Shown one piece after another: positions 27,568 through 38,450 of a DNA stretch of 64,000 nucleotides; the stretch's first letter is position 1, and each line of letters starts with the position of its first letter. Made by a program: the position numbers and the translations under genes. The stretch is from Sphaerospermopsis sp. SIO1G1 (GTDB taxonomy: Bacteria > Cyanobacteriota > Cyanobacteriia > Cyanobacteriales > Nostocaceae), in the NCBI GenBank assembly GCA_010672785.1, contig JAAHFX010000002.1, positions 62,001 to 126,000 of the forward strand, written 5' to 3'. The notes beneath the pieces were generated by a model. The model was not told the DNA's origin. It made no database searches and saw nothing but the letters and a program-made list of their open reading frames with translations.

Positions 27568-28941
27568 ATGAGCAGTGTAAATTCCAGTATTAATTCACAG
27601 AATCAAGATCATCAATTTAATAAATATAAACACATAGATTCTCCTTGGTTGTGGTTTTCTGTGTTAGTGAGTTCAGTTTCTATTCATGTCTTGGTAGTTT
27701 TTTTTCTGCTATCATCTTTGAGTAAGTTTCAATTCTGGAATAATGAATATAATCAAGATCCCATTAATATTGAATTTATAGAAATTGAACCACAAGCAGA
27801 TATAAATCCTATCTCTGCACCTGAAACTAAGTCTGATGCAGATTCTTCATCAAAACAGACACAAACTTCTGAAGTATCTACTGCTGAGAATATCAAAAAT
27901 CCTAGTTTAGGTGTTGATCAAAAGCAAAAAAATAGTTCTACCAATAATCAGATTAATGTTGGCAATATTCCTGTTGAACCTTCCCCAAAACTGACTATTA
28001 AGCCGCAGTTAAAACCTGTAATTACACCAGAAATTAATATTCCTCCCATACCTATAAATACTCCAGAGGAAACTACTCCTGTTAATGATTTGCCCTGGAA
28101 TAGTCGTCAAGATATTAAGTTAGGTGAAGGTACTCCGCTTTCAAAAAATCCTATTCCTAAGACATTAATTCCTAAACCGGAAAGTTCACAAGTTCCTAAA
28201 CCAGAAAATTCACCAATTCCTAAATTGGAAAGTTCCTCAATTCCTAAACCAGAAAATTCACAAGTTCCTAAACCGGAAAGTTCACCAATTCCTAAACCGG
28301 AAAGTTCACAAGTTCCTAAACCGGAAAGTTCACAAGTTCCTAAACCGGAAAGTTCACCAATTCCTAAATTGGAAAGTTCACAAATTCCTAAATTGGAAAG
28401 TTCACAAATTCCTAAATTGGAAAGTTCACAAATTCTTAAACCAGAAAGTTCACCAATTCCTAAACCAGAAAATTCACAAATTCCTAAACCAGAAAATTCA
28501 CCAATTCCTAAACCGGAAGTTACTCCCATTTCCAAAGGAGTAGGAATTAGAGTGAATATTACTCCTTTACTCAAAGATGAAGTAGAAAAAATGAGGCAAG
28601 AAAATACATTTAGAAGAGGTGCTTTACCTGATTTTTTGGCAGAGTATAAAGGTAGTTTAACTAAAGATTTAGAATTAGATGTAGTTTTGGGTGATTATGG
28701 ATTAAAACCAGCAAATGTGCTGGCTAGTTTAGTGATTGATCAAGATGGTAATTTTCAAGAAGCTATAATTTTAGACATTAGTCCCATATCACTGGATACT
28801 GATAAAAGTATTTATGAACAAGCGTTAAATCAGGTTTTCCGTCAAGAAACATTTACGGCTGCTTATAATAAAAATGGCTCTAAGCCTGGCCGGAGTAATT
28901 TATATATGAAAATTAAAGTTGATATTATTGATTTTAATTAA
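27568..28941 (+). CDS. TonB-like envelope protein with a proline-rich repeat spacer
   Basis: 457 residues from the ATG at 27568. A cytoplasmic N-terminus is followed by one transmembrane helix (~28-50), then a long Pro/Lys/Ser-rich stretch. Within it, residues ~201-320 are a tandem octapeptide of the form SSQVPKPE / NSPIPKPE. The C-terminal ~130 residues (ANVLASLVIDQDGNFQEAII, NQVFRQETFTAAY) resemble the TonB C-terminal fold. TonB proteins span the periplasm on a proline-rich rod to energise outer-membrane receptors. No ExbB/ExbD or receptor is nearby. It starts 33 bp after cyaC, so the two may be co-transcribed. Identification as TonB-like rests on architecture. Confidence 0.72.
   Translation: MSSVNSSINSQNQDHQFNKYKHIDSPWLWFSVLVSSVSIHVLVVFFLLSSLSKFQFWNNEYNQDPINIEFIEIEPQADINPISAPETKSDADSSSKQTQTSEVSTAENIKNPSLGVDQKQKNSSTNNQINVGNIPVEPSPKLTIKPQLKPVITPEINIPPIPINTPEETTPVNDLPWNSRQDIKLGEGTPLSKNPIPKTLIPKPESSQVPKPENSPIPKLESSSIPKPENSQVPKPESSPIPKPESSQVPKPESSQVPKPESSPIPKLESSQIPKLESSQIPKLESSQILKPESSPIPKPENSQIPKPENSPIPKPEVTPISKGVGIRVNITPLLKDEVEKMRQENTFRRGALPDFLAEYKGSLTKDLELDVVLGDYGLKPANVLASLVIDQDGNFQEAIILDISPISLDTDKSIYEQALNQVFRQETFTAAYNKNGSKPGRSNLYMKIKVDIIDFN
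28171..28530 (+). repeat. 24-bp coding tandem repeat (octapeptide SSxxPKPE)
   Basis: About fifteen copies of a 24-bp unit such as AGTTCACAAGTTCCTAAACC+GGAA encode an 8-residue Pro/Lys/Glu spacer. Units differ by small substitutions (PKPE/PKLE, SPI/SQV). Confidence 0.93.
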
Positions 28942-29200
28942 TTATAGTGATCCGATTTGATTGATGAATTTTTATATCAAATTACTAAGAATAGTAAAGA
29001 AAATTCTCTGACTATCTAAAAGTATGATAATAATCCATTTTTAAATAAAACTGATAATGATATTCTAAAGAACTTGATTTCTGGAAATTAACCGTCCTAT
29101 ACTAGGAGTTTAGGCTCAAAAGATTATCCCTCTACTTAGATAGAAATCTCAAATGACAGTCTAGTTAAACATAAACATTACAAAAATACAGTTAACGCAG

Positions 29201-32200
29201 GTGGCTAACAATAATTGTCAAGATTGTTTCGTTGTCGGTGTAGGAGCTTCCGCAGGTGGTTTGCGGGCGCTGGAGGAGTTTTTTGACAATATGCCAGCAG
29301 ATAGTGGGGCAGCTTTTGTAGTGGTGCAGCATTTATCACCAGACTTCAAAAGTTTGATGAAAGAATTATTAGAAAGACGTACCCGGATGACAGTAAAAAG
29401 GGTACAAGATGGGATGAAAGTTGAAGCAAATATTGTTTATTTAATTACCCCACGTAATAATTTAGTCATTGAAAATGGGATACTAAAACTGATTGAACAA
29501 AATGAATTTCCCCGACAACAACCAAACTTTCCCATTGATATTTTTTTAGATTCCTTGGCTCAAGAAAGGGGAGATCATGCCATTGGAGTAGTATTATCAG
29601 GAACAGGTAGTGATGGCACAAGGGGATTACAGAGTATCAGTGAAACAGCAGGGTTAACCTTTGTTCAGTCACCCAGTACGGCAGAATTTGATGGAATGCC
29701 TCAAAGTGCGATCGCTACAGGGATAGTAGATCAAGTATTACCACCCCAAGAAATAGCCAGAACGCTATATGAAATTATCCAGATGCAAAAGTCTGGAACT
29801 AAGGAAGCAGAACCTTTATTACCAGAACTAGAATCAGATAAACTCAGAGCAATTATTCAGATTTTAAACCAATACGAAAAACTAGACTTTTCCTATTATA
29901 AACCTAGCACTTTAAGTAGGCGTATTTATCGGCGTTGTTCCTTGAGTGGTCATCACATACTAGATGAATATATTGATTATTTACAAGTATCTGGAGAAGA
30001 AAGAGGACTGTTAAGAGATGATTTAATGATTGGGGTGACAAGATTTTTTCGTGATCCTGAAGCGTGGAAATATTTAGAACAAGAAGTGTTGCCAGAACTG
30101 ATTGGACAAATGGAGAATGGCCAGCAGTTACGAGTGTGGGTGACAGCTTGCGCTACAGGAGAAGAAGCATACTCAATGGCAATTTTAGTAGATGAAGTAA
30201 TTGCCAGATTAGGAAAGCATTTAAGTGTGAAAATATTTGCTACTGATATTGATAATACAGCTTTAGCAAAAGCCGCAGAAGGTGTTTATCCGGAAAGTAT
30301 AGCTATAGATGTTTCCAGAGCCAGATTAGAAAAATATTTTACCTTCCGCGATCGCAGTTTTCATATCACCAGATCCCTCAGAGAAAATATTATTTTTGCC
30401 CCTCATAACTTAGCTAAAAATGCTGGTTTTACCAGGATGCACTTAATTAGCTGTCGTAATGTACTGATTTATATGCAGCCAACTTTACAACAGCACGTGA
30501 TGAGAATGTTGCATTTTTCGCTGATGCACAAGGGAGTATTATTTTTAGGTGCAGCCGAAACACCAGGAGATTTAATCGAAGAATTTAGCCCAGTTTATGA
30601 ACGCTGTAAAATTTATCAGAAACGTCGCAATGTCCGCTTGCCTATTCTCACTCAAAATTTAGAATATATAGTTCCCTCAGCATCTAAACCAAATGTATCT
30701 AGGCGTAACTATACCCAATTTGACCCAATATTAAGTTCTGCCTTCAGTGCATTTGCCAAACGACGAAGTTGTACTTGCCTATTAGTAAATGATGATATGG
30801 AATTATTTCACGTCGTTACAGATATGGCAGACATGATGAGAGTTCCGGAAGGGGGAATGACTCGCATGGTAGCAGAGTTAGTACCAGATGAATTGAGATT
30901 ACCAATTAACACAGCTTTGCACCGAGCCAAACGGGAAAGAAAACCGGTTTTATATGGTAGCATTCACTTTAATCAAGGTGATGTAATTCGCTCCGTCAAT
31001 TTAGAAGTCACATATTACAGTGGTGATACCCGTGTTAATGATTTTTTCATGTTGATCATCGAAAATGAAGATCGGCCAACTGCACCTATTGCTGTAGAAA
31101 AATTCCAACAAGACGCGGAAGCTACTCAACGAATTTTAGACCTGGAATATGAACTACAACAAACCAGGGAGAATTTACAAGCGACAATTGAAGAACTAGA
31201 AACTACCAACGAAGAACAACAAGCTACCAATGAAGAGTTACTCGCTTCTAATGAAGAGCTACAAAGTACCAACGAAGAATTACATTCAGTCAATGAAGAA
31301 CTGTATACAGTCAATACAGAATATCAAACCAAAATTAGAGAACTCACCGAACTAACCAACGACGTTGACAATTTACTCAGAAGTAGTGAAATTGGTGTAA
31401 TTTTCCTAGATCGAGAATTGCGAGTTCGCAAATTTACCCCTGCGGCTACACCAGCAGTAAATTTAGTTGCTACGGATGTAGATAGACCAATTCAGCATAT
31501 TACTCATAATTTAGACTGTCATAACTTACTGCAACTATTACAACAAGTTTTGCTAACGGAGAGACCTATTGAGCAAGAAGTATGTTTGCAACAAAATTGT
31601 AAAAATTTATTGATGCGAATTTATCCTTACCTCCGTGATGATGGCCATGCAGATGGCTTGGTAATTACATTTGTAAATATTGATGAGATAAAACGGGTAC
31701 AGCAAGCATTACAGCAAAGAACCGATGAGTTGGAAACTTTGTATGCGACATCTCCAGTCGGGTTAGCATTACTGGATGAAGAATATCGCTACGTGCGGAT
31801 CAATGACGTGATGGCGAAAATAAATGGTCAACCTGCCAGTGAACATTTAGATAAAACCGTTAGGGACATCTTACCAAAACAAGCAGCCATTCTAGAAACT
31901 CGGTTAAAACAGGTACTAGAAACTAATCAACCACTCCAGAACCTAGAAATTAGAGGTGAATCACCAGCCCAACCAGGTGTGATGAGAGATTGGATAGTGA
32001 GTTACTTACCTGTTGATTTAAGTGACGGGAGAAGGGCTGTGAATACAGTCACCCTGGAAGTGACAGAACTAAAAAACACCCAAGCGGCTTTGCGAGCAAG
32101 CCAAGAAAGACTCAGAGATTTAATGCACTCTAGCCAAACAATACTATTAAGCTGTGAACCAAAACCAGATTATCGAGTTACTTATATTAGCGGTAATGTA

Positions 32201-34627
32201 GAACAGGTTTTAGGATATTCTGCTGAAGAATTTGTGGCCACCGATGGATTTTGGGTAGAACATTTACACCCCGATGATCAAAAACGAATCTTAGAAGGTT
32301 TGAGTCATTTAGCTGAATATGAAACTTACTCCCATGAATATCGTTTACGCAGCACAGATGGTTCTTACCGTTGGTTTTTTGCCCAACTCAGGATGATTAG
32401 AAATGCTGATAACGAGCCGCAAGAATGTGTAGGTTACTTGGTAGATATTAGCGATCGCAAAGTAGCAGAAAAATTAATTGAACAACAAATTCAACGGGAG
32501 CTACTACTCAAGCAAATCACCGATGAAATTCGTCAAAGTTTAGATCCTCAACAAATCTTTGAAACCGCAGTTAACCGTATTGGTGAAACCTTTCAAGTTC
32601 ATCGCTGTTTGCTGCACATATGTAAATTAGATCAAGCAAAACCAGAACCAACGATAGCAGAAGTACCAGTAGTTGCCGAATATCTCGCAAGTGGTATTCC
32701 CTCCATGCAAGGGTTATTACTGCCGATTATTAACAATCCTCACCTTCACAGTTTACTTAACCAAGATCAAGCATTAATCAGTGACGACATTGCCACTGAT
32801 CCTCTACTTGCACCCCAACTAGAACTGTGTCAAAAATTGGGCATAGTATCAATGTTGGCTATTCGCACATCCTATCAAGGTAAACCAAATGGAGTCATAG
32901 GTTTACATCATTGTCATGCCACAAATACATCCGTCACACCCCGCTACTGGAAACCAGAGGAAATTGAGTTATTAGAAGCAGTCGCTGCTCAGGTAGGAAT
33001 TGCCATCGCCCATGCCCAACTTTTACAGGAAGCCCAAAAACGTCAACAAGAATTGGCACAACAAAACCTAGCATTAGAAATTGCCACCCAAAAAGCTGAA
33101 GCAGCCAGCAGAACAAAAAGCGAATTTCTCGCCAATATGAGCCATGAAATTCGCACTCCTATGAACGCAATTTTAGGATTTTCTGATTTATTACAAGAAT
33201 TAATTGGTGATCCCCAAGCTAGAAATTATCTCAAGTCTATTCAATCTAACGGTAGGACACTATTAACTTTAATTAATGATATCCTCGATTTATCCAAAGT
33301 AGAAGCCGGTCAATTAAACTTGCGGTATGAGCCAGTTAATATTCGTACTTTACTACAAGATATTGAACAAATATTTAGCAGTCGAGTTACACAAAAAGGA
33401 TTAGCTTTGACTGTACAAATTGCCAATACAGTTCCCAACACAATTTCCATTGATGAAGTCCGCTTGCGACAAATATTATTTAATTTGTTAGGTAATGCCC
33501 TCAAGTTTACCGATCATGGTGAAATTGCCATTCAGGTAAATGGATATATAAATAGTAAAATCAATAGTAAAAACATCAGTGAGAAAAAAGTCAAACAGCC
33601 AAGAATCAAAGATGCAGATCAAAATTCCCAAATACAACTGGAGATTATTATTTCCGATACAGGTATTGGCATTTCCACAGCAGAACAAGCAATGATATTT
33701 GATGCGTTTCACCAAGCACAGAGACAACCTAACCGGAAATATGGTGGTACAGGATTAGGATTAACTATTACCCGTCGCCTGACAGAAATGATGGGGGGTA
33801 ATATTTCTGTGAGTAGTCAGATAGGTAAAGGTAGCACTTTTACCCTTTCTTGGCCGAATTTAATCGTTCTTCCTGATCACTCTGAACAACGAAAAGTTAA
33901 ATTGAAACAGCCAAAAATTCAACAGATGCAGCCGCTGGTAATTCTGATTGTAGATGATGTTGTTTCTAACCGGAATCTTTTATTTGCCTATTTTGAAAAT
34001 ACTCCCCATCAAATTATCATGGCAGATAATGGTACACAAGCTATAGAACTAGCCAAACAACAACAACCAGATTTAATTTTCTTGGATTTAGTGATGCCAC
34101 CACCAGACGGTAAAGCTACACTCAAAATTCTCAAGGAAGACACAACAACACAAAAAATTCCAGTCGTGATGGTAACTGCTTCCATACAAGAACAAGATAT
34201 CAGAGAATTACAAAATCAAGTACAAGGTTTTTTAAGAAAACCCGTCAGCAGAGAAGCAATAAATTCAGAATTACAACGTCTGTTTCCTAAATATTTTTTA
34301 TCATCATCTCAAAAATCTTCCCATAGTTCGTTTGCAAATGTTTCTATGTCGGCTGATGCTAAACAAAAACTCCCAGAATTATTAACTCTTTTACAGCAAG
34401 AAGAAGAAGAGGTTTGGGGAACTTTGCACCAGACTTTAATTATAGATAAGTTACGTATGTTTAGTGTCCGTTTAGAAGGTTGGGCAAATGAATATAATTC
34501 ACCTGAACTTTTAGATTATGTAAAGACTTTAAAATCACAAATTGATAGTTTTGATTTAAAAAATTTAGCTGATACTGTTGCTGATTTTCCGGCAATTAAA
34601 GCTAAGTTACAGAAGCTGATAGATTAG
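29201..34627 (+). CDS. CheB-CheR-PAS-GAF-histidine kinase-receiver hybrid sensor
   Basis: 1808 residues, GTG start. Order: CheB methylesterase domain (~9-190; Ser17 in GASAGG, His44, Asp138 in GSDGTRG); CheR methyltransferase (~205-475; [18 protein letters not shown]); a coiled coil of repeated TNEEL heptads (~645-720); three PAS-like domains (~725-1095); GAF (~1100-1270); HisKA/HATPase (His1315 in SHEIRTP); and a receiver (Asp1629). CheB/CheR fusions of this kind lack a chemoreceptor partner and are thought to signal independently of motility. Both methylation-type domains keep catalytic residues. It precedes a receiver-PAS gene, its likely phosphotransfer neighbour. Confidence 0.93.
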   Translation: MANNNCQDCFVVGVGASAGGLRALEEFFDNMPADSGAAFVVVQHLSPDFKSLMKELLERRTRMTVKRVQDGMKVEANIVYLITPRNNLVIENGILKLIEQNEFPRQQPNFPIDIFLDSLAQERGDHAIGVVLSGTGSDGTRGLQSISETAGLTFVQSPSTAEFDGMPQSAIATGIVDQVLPPQEIARTLYEIIQMQKSGTKEAEPLLPELESDKLRAIIQILNQYEKLDFSYYKPSTLSRRIYRRCSLSGHHILDEYIDYLQVSGEERGLLRDDLMIGVTRFFRDPEAWKYLEQEVLPELIGQMENGQQLRVWVTACATGEEAYSMAILVDEVIARLGKHLSVKIFATDIDNTALAKAAEGVYPESIAIDVSRARLEKYFTFRDRSFHITRSLRENIIFAPHNLAKNAGFTRMHLISCRNVLIYMQPTLQQHVMRMLHFSLMHKGVLFLGAAETPGDLIEEFSPVYERCKIYQKRRNVRLPILTQNLEYIVPSASKPNVSRRNYTQFDPILSSAFSAFAKRRSCTCLLVNDDMELFHVVTDMADMMRVPEGGMTRMVAELVPDELRLPINTALHRAKRERKPVLYGSIHFNQGDVIRSVNLEVTYYSGDTRVNDFFMLIIENEDRPTAPIAVEKFQQDAEATQRILDLEYELQQTRENLQATIEELETTNEEQQATNEELLASNEELQSTNEELHSVNEELYTVNTEYQTKIRELTELTNDVDNLLRSSEIGVIFLDRELRVRKFTPAATPAVNLVATDVDRPIQHITHNLDCHNLLQLLQQVLLTERPIEQEVCLQQNCKNLLMRIYPYLRDDGHADGLVITFVNIDEIKRVQQALQQRTDELETLYATSPVGLALLDEEYRYVRINDVMAKINGQPASEHLDKTVRDILPKQAAILETRLKQVLETNQPLQNLEIRGESPAQPGVMRDWIVSYLPVDLSDGRRAVNTVTLEVTELKNTQAALRASQERLRDLMHSSQTILLSCEPKPDYRVTYISGNVEQVLGYSAEEFVATDGFWVEHLHPDDQKRILEGLSHLAEYETYSHEYRLRSTDGSYRWFFAQLRMIRNADNEPQECVGYLVDISDRKVAEKLIEQQIQRELLLKQITDEIRQSLDPQQIFETAVNRIGETFQVHRCLLHICKLDQAKPEPTIAEVPVVAEYLASGIPSMQGLLLPIINNPHLHSLLNQDQALISDDIATDPLLAPQLELCQKLGIVSMLAIRTSYQGKPNGVIGLHHCHATNTSVTPRYWKPEEIELLEAVAAQVGIAIAHAQLLQEAQKRQQELAQQNLALEIATQKAEAASRTKSEFLANMSHEIRTPMNAILGFSDLLQELIGDPQARNYLKSIQSNGRTLLTLINDILDLSKVEAGQLNLRYEPVNIRTLLQDIEQIFSSRVTQKGLALTVQIANTVPNTISIDEVRLRQILFNLLGNALKFTDHGEIAIQVNGYINSKINSKNISEKKVKQPRIKDADQNSQIQLEIIISDTGIGISTAEQAMIFDAFHQAQRQPNRKYGGTGLGLTITRRLTEMMGGNISVSSQIGKGSTFTLSWPNLIVLPDHSEQRKVKLKQPKIQQMQPLVILIVDDVVSNRNLLFAYFENTPHQIIMADNGTQAIELAKQQQPDLIFLDLVMPPPDGKATLKILKEDTTTQKIPVVMVTASIQEQDIRELQNQVQGFLRKPVSREAINSELQRLFPKYFLSSSQKSSHSSFANVSMSADAKQKLPELLTLLQQEEEEVWGTLHQTLIIDKLRMFSVRLEGWANEYNSPELLDYVKTLKSQIDSFDLKNLADTVADFPAIKAKLQKLID

Positions 34628-34752
34628 TTACTAAATTTTCAATAATTTATTTAGAAAGCTACGTTTAGAAGAATTGAATTGTTATTATTATTTTTCCCTT
34701 ATATTCAATATTGATTAACTCTTTGCTCCGAAAAATTATAAAAATCTAGTTG

Positions 34753-35526
34753 ATGAATATGGAATCTTCTATTATTGACAACCCTGCTCCTACAATCTTA
34801 ATTGTTGACGATCAAATTGATAACATCCAAGTCTTAGCAATTGCCTTAGAAATGCAAGGTTATTCTATTACCTACGCCTTGAGTGGAATAGAAACATTTC
34901 AACGTCTCAATGCTATCAAACCAGATATAATTTTACTAGATTTGTTCATGCCAGGTATGGATGGCTTACAAGTTTGTGAACAACTGAAAGCTGATGCTAA
35001 TTATCAAGATATTCCGATTTTATTTTTGACTGCTAGTCATGATGAAGATCATATTATTAATGCCTTTGAAAAGGGAGCAGCAGATTATGTGACTAAGCCG
35101 TTTAGAACAATCGAACTATTTGCTAGGGTGAAAACTCATATTCAACTCAGACGACAAGCTTTAGAAATTGATCGCAATAGAAATAAGCTGGAAACTATTG
35201 TTAATCATATCCAAGATGGTATTTTATTGGTAGATCGTAATGGAGTGATTAAGTTTGCCAATTCTACATCTGCTCAAATGTTTGATAAAACACTCTCTAG
35301 TTTAGTTGGTTCACAAATTGGAATCCCAATTGTAGATAGAAGAATTACTCAAATTAATATTATCAAGCCTAATGGTGAGTTGGGACAAGCAGAAATTACT
35401 GTCGCCCAAACTGAGTGGGATGATGAACCAGCATCTATTATCTGTTTGCGGGATGTTAGCGATCTAGACTTACGCAGAAGTCACGGAATATCGAACCACA
35501 GAGACACAGAGAACACAGAGGAATGA
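34753..35526 (+). CDS. Receiver-PAS response regulator, truncated by a repeat element
   Basis: 257 residues from the ATG at 34753. An N-terminal receiver (Asp63 in LLDLFMPG, then VTKPF) is followed by a PAS domain (~135-235; VNHIQDGILLVDRNGVIKFA) ending in the usual CLRDVSD linker. In intact relatives a kinase or cyclase effector follows that linker. Here the reading frame enters an inverted-repeat element at 35469, and the last 18 residues (from LRRSHGISNHRDTENTEE) are element sequence. The original C-terminal domain is therefore missing. What remains could still act as a phosphate sink or connector for the kinase encoded 125 bp upstream. Confidence 0.85.
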   Translation: MNMESSIIDNPAPTILIVDDQIDNIQVLAIALEMQGYSITYALSGIETFQRLNAIKPDIILLDLFMPGMDGLQVCEQLKADANYQDIPILFLTASHDEDHIINAFEKGAADYVTKPFRTIELFARVKTHIQLRRQALEIDRNRNKLETIVNHIQDGILLVDRNGVIKFANSTSAQMFDKTLSSLVGSQIGIPIVDRRITQINIIKPNGELGQAEITVAQTEWDDEPASIICLRDVSDLDLRRSHGISNHRDTENTEE

Positions 35527-35551
35527 GGGTTTGAGGGATGTTTTGCGTAAG
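35469..35551 (-). mobile_element. Small inverted-repeat element (MITE-like), copy B
   Basis: 83 bp with ends CTTACGCA and TGCGTAAG. The core matches copies A, C and D in inverse orientation (GAATGAGGGTTTGAGGGATG). It carries no transposase gene. It supplies the 3' end of the receiver-PAS gene. Confidence 0.8.
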
Positions 35552-35644
35552 CCATGATCAAAAAATAAAATTATCATTGGGGACTTGTTTTTTATATTTA
35601 CGTGTGTTATAATTTTCAAAGTTGACGAAAAATGAAATAAAAGT

Positions 35645-35715
35645 GCGGGTATAGTTTAGTGGTAAAACCATAGCCTTCCAAGCTATTGATGCGGGTTCGA
35701 TTCCCGCTACCCGCT
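35645..35715 (+). tRNA. tRNA-Gly (anticodon UCC)
   Basis: A 71-nt cloverleaf. GCGGGTA pairs with TACCCGC and the discriminator is T. Anticodon stem ATAGC/GCTAT encloses loop CTTCCAA (anticodon TCC). T arm is GCGGGTTCGATTCCCGC. CCA is not encoded. Confidence 0.95.
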
Positions 35716-36051
35716 TTTTGTGAGAAAGATAATAAAAATATAAAGACATAAAAATACGTTTTTGGTCTAAGTAGTTAGGAGTTATATCAAATCCGTTAGC
35801 ATCGGAATGATATGTTTTCCTCACGTAGGGGCAAACCCCCCGTGGTTGCCCCATGATATATATTTCCCACAGATATTGATATTAAACAAGGGGATATTCA
35901 AGGAATAATACTGATGCACCCGGAAACGATATAACGCCAAGCTCCGCTAACAGCAAACCCTAATTATGAAACTCTTGTGGGGTGGGCATCTTGTGTGGGG
36001 TGGGCATCTTGCCCGCCAGTCATGTACCTCATGACACCGAAAAGCGCTGTA
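35716..36051. other. Gene-free interval after tRNA-Gly
   Basis: 336 bp. It contains a doubled GTGGGGTGGGCATCTTG (about 35978-36012) and a CAGCAAACCCTAATTA motif shared with other repeat junctions. A minus-strand frame crossing the tRNA (35558-35854) is the usual artefact of reading a tRNA antisense. Confidence 0.5.
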
Positions 36052-37587
36052 TCAAATAATTTTATTTAGTAATTGTAAATGTTGCTGCACTGGAACAATA
36101 GTATTAGCAGCCATCATTCCACTTGCTGCTACTGCTGGTAAACCTATTCCTGGAAACGTTGAATCTCCACAACATAACAACCCTGGTAAAGGAGTAGTCG
36201 CACCAGGAAATAAACCCTTTCCTGCAACTATCCCAGGGCCATAGCTACCATGATGACGACGTAAAAAACGCCCATGAGTCAGAGGAGTACCCACCAAATT
36301 GACTTCACAACGAGAACGAATGTCAGGAATAATTCTTTCTAAAGCTTGCCACATTACTTCCCCACGTTCTTGTTTTAATGATTTATATTCTGCGCTATTT
36401 CTTTCTATTCCTTGCCAAATTTTATAAGGTTCATTTCCTGGTGTATAAACATGAATAACGTGTTTTCCTGCTGGTGCTAAGGATGAATCTAAAACGGAAG
36501 GAATAGATATTAAAATTACATTTTGGGGTGCATTTATGCCTTTTTGCCAATCATTAACTACTATATAATGAACACCTAAATTTTCTGGTAATCCTGTAGC
36601 GTCAATTCCTAAATGTAAGTGCATAAAACTATCACATTCAGGTGTGTTTGCTTGTTTTTCTACATACCCTTTAGGTAAAGCACCAGAAGGAATAAGTTTC
36701 AGGGTATCCCATACAGAAGCATTAGAAACAACTGCTTTACTAGCTTTAATTTCTTGACCATTTCGCAGACTTACACCTACAGCACGATTATTTTCTACTA
36801 AAACCTTTTCCACATGGGCGTTTAAAATCAACTCTCCACCATTTTTAGTTAAACCTCTAACTAAAGCATCAACAATTGCACCACTACCACCTAAAGGATA
36901 ATCTAACTGCACACCAGGACGATACCAGTCTGCAAACATAAACGCCACTTCTGCGGCTATTGTCCCATTTGCGGGTAATCCAGATAACAAAAAACAAAGT
37001 AAATCTAACCAGTTGCGAATAAATGGATCTGTAATCACACCATCAATAATGTTAGCAAAAGAGCCTGTTAATTTAATTACATTAGTAGCTTGTTGGAGTA
37101 AGGCCGGGGCAAATTTACCCACTGTTAACACTGCGCCTAAATCGTAGCGTAAAGCAGCAGGAGGTAAAGCGATCGCGCTTTTACCCAAAGGTTGCATAAT
37201 TTCCTGAAGTTTACGCCATTCAGCTACTGCTTTCTCTCCCCGTAGTTGTTGTAACACCTGACAAAATTGTTCAGCACCCACTTGAGTATCAAAATTTCCC
37301 TCTGGTAAATAACAACCCCAAGTATCGTAATTAACACAAGGTAAATCTTCGCCGATAGCGTCTAAAACTTGACGGAGGGGGTTAGGGGAAGGGGTATAGG
37401 ATAAACCAGAATATAGAGATGGCCCAGACTCAAATTTGTAACCGTTGCGTTCAAAAGCGTGAGCAGCACCACCAGGGATAGAGTGACTTTCTACTACTAT
37501 GACTTCAATGCCATAATGTGCTAACAGTGCAGCACAACTCAAACCGCCAATACCGCTACCAATGACAATTACTTCTGTGTTACTCAT
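36052..37587 (-). CDS. FAD-dependent oxidoreductase of the CrtISO/phytoene desaturase superfamily
   Basis: 511 residues from the ATG at 37587 (the upstream TTG at 37596 is less likely). The N-terminal Rossmann FAD motif is VIVIGSGIGGLSCAALLAHYG, followed by ESHSIPGGAAHAFERNGYKF. The C-terminal FAD-contact motif is CCGDSTFPGIGLPAVAASGM, typical of carotenoid isomerases and desaturases. It differs from CrtH (carotene cis-trans isomerase) as I know that sequence, so it is better treated as a paralogue whose substrate may be a carotenoid or a retinol-like polyene. Probably thylakoid or cytoplasmic membrane associated. It is isolated from other carotenoid genes. Confidence 0.82.
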   Translation of the reverse strand: MSNTEVIVIGSGIGGLSCAALLAHYGIEVIVVESHSIPGGAAHAFERNGYKFESGPSLYSGLSYTPSPNPLRQVLDAIGEDLPCVNYDTWGCYLPEGNFDTQVGAEQFCQVLQQLRGEKAVAEWRKLQEIMQPLGKSAIALPPAALRYDLGAVLTVGKFAPALLQQATNVIKLTGSFANIIDGVITDPFIRNWLDLLCFLLSGLPANGTIAAEVAFMFADWYRPGVQLDYPLGGSGAIVDALVRGLTKNGGELILNAHVEKVLVENNRAVGVSLRNGQEIKASKAVVSNASVWDTLKLIPSGALPKGYVEKQANTPECDSFMHLHLGIDATGLPENLGVHYIVVNDWQKGINAPQNVILISIPSVLDSSLAPAGKHVIHVYTPGNEPYKIWQGIERNSAEYKSLKQERGEVMWQALERIIPDIRSRCEVNLVGTPLTHGRFLRRHHGSYGPGIVAGKGLFPGATTPLPGLLCCGDSTFPGIGLPAVAASGMMAANTIVPVQQHLQLLNKII

Positions 37588-37846
37588 GAAAGTCAATAAT
37601 GATGGTTAATAACTGGGCTAGTTCTAAAATCTTACAGGACTTAAGCAACGAAGATTTGTCATTGCGACTGAAACGCAGTGTGGGGAAGCAATCTCAGGAT
37701 TTTTGCGATTACGTCGCTATCGCTCGTAATGACGCAGTTAACGGACAGAAAACTTTAAATATGTATAGTCCTAAAACCCACAGTTATTGTAGGGAGTTTA
37801 GCACTGCTAAACCCCTACCTAACACCTAAGCGCCATTCATCAAAAC

Positions 37847-38137
37847 CTACTCTGTATCCAAATCATCTATGATGTTATCTAAACGGTTGTTTGCGTCTTT
37901 GGCAATTTGCATATAACGCACACTAGCCATAAGTCCTACAGCGGTAGTCACAGCACCTTCTGATGCTTTATTGTTAATTAAATAACCTGCACCAACAAGA
38001 CTGATACCAAAAGATAAAGCGGTGGCAATGAGGGCCAAGTCAAAGCTACGGCGTGCTTGACGTAATCTCTCTTTCACAATTAAGGTCAAGTAAGGGTTAA
38101 ACTCAGAAGTAGGTTGAATGTTATGCTGATTACTCAT
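37847..38137 (-). CDS. TRADD-N-associated membrane domain protein
   Basis: 96 residues. After a polar N-terminus comes YLTLIVKERLRQARRSFDLA, then two hydrophobic helices separated by NNKASEG, then VRYMQIAKDANNRLDNIIDD. This matches, from memory, the small cyanobacterial two-helix domain described as TRADD-N-associated in predicted NTP-dependent conflict and apoptosis-like systems. It faces a divergent HTH/pentapeptide gene (38451) with a 313-bp spacer, a context that fits such systems. It probably anchors signalling components at the membrane. The functional assignment is family-level knowledge plus inference. Confidence 0.7.
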   Translation of the reverse strand: MSNQHNIQPTSEFNPYLTLIVKERLRQARRSFDLALIATALSFGISLVGAGYLINNKASEGAVTTAVGLMASVRYMQIAKDANNRLDNIIDDLDTE

Positions 38138-38450
38138 AATCTAGTGGTTTTGGTGAATTTGCTAATTCCATTAACCCCTAAATTTTGATTGCTGTGGTCA
38201 ATTTTATGTACAACTTATATGTAAAATTTATGTCTGGTTTATATACTCAGGATTTACTCCATAGTCTAAATACTGTCATTGCGACGTAAGGAAGCAATCT
38301 CCAACCCTGATGTTTCCTGAATAGGATTTACGCAGAAGTCACGGAATATCGAACCACTCCAGGCACAGAGAACACTGAGGAATGAGGGTTTGAGGGATGT
38401 TTTGTGTAAGTTCTAACACTGTCAAACTTATGTAAAAGTTATGGTAAATC
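38138..38450. other. Divergent promoter region with a repeat element
   Basis: 313 bp between the TRADD-N-associated gene and the pentapeptide gene. It contains a CATTGCGACGTAAGGAAGCA segment (about 38277-38296) related to one near 37660, and the inverted-repeat element copy C at 38326-38411. The element leaves only 39 bp before the pentapeptide gene start, so it may supply or disrupt promoter sequence. Confidence 0.6.
38326..38411 (-). mobile_element. Small inverted-repeat element (MITE-like), copy C
   Basis: 86 bp with ends ATTTACGCA and TGTGTAAGT. The core GAATGAGGGTTTGAGGGATG is identical to copy B. No coding capacity. Confidence 0.78.

Noticed and set aside
28107..28574. 155-codon minus-strand frame with repeated GLGICELS
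   Set aside because: Antisense of the 24-bp TonB-like repeat; no independent signal.
35558..35854. 98-codon minus-strand frame containing RVAGIEPASIAWKA
   Set aside because: It is tRNA-Gly read antisense, a familiar annotation artefact.
37599..37829. 76-codon plus-strand frame
   Set aside because: It spans interspersed repeat sequence (GTCATTGCGA type and GCTAAACCCCTAC) with no protein family features.
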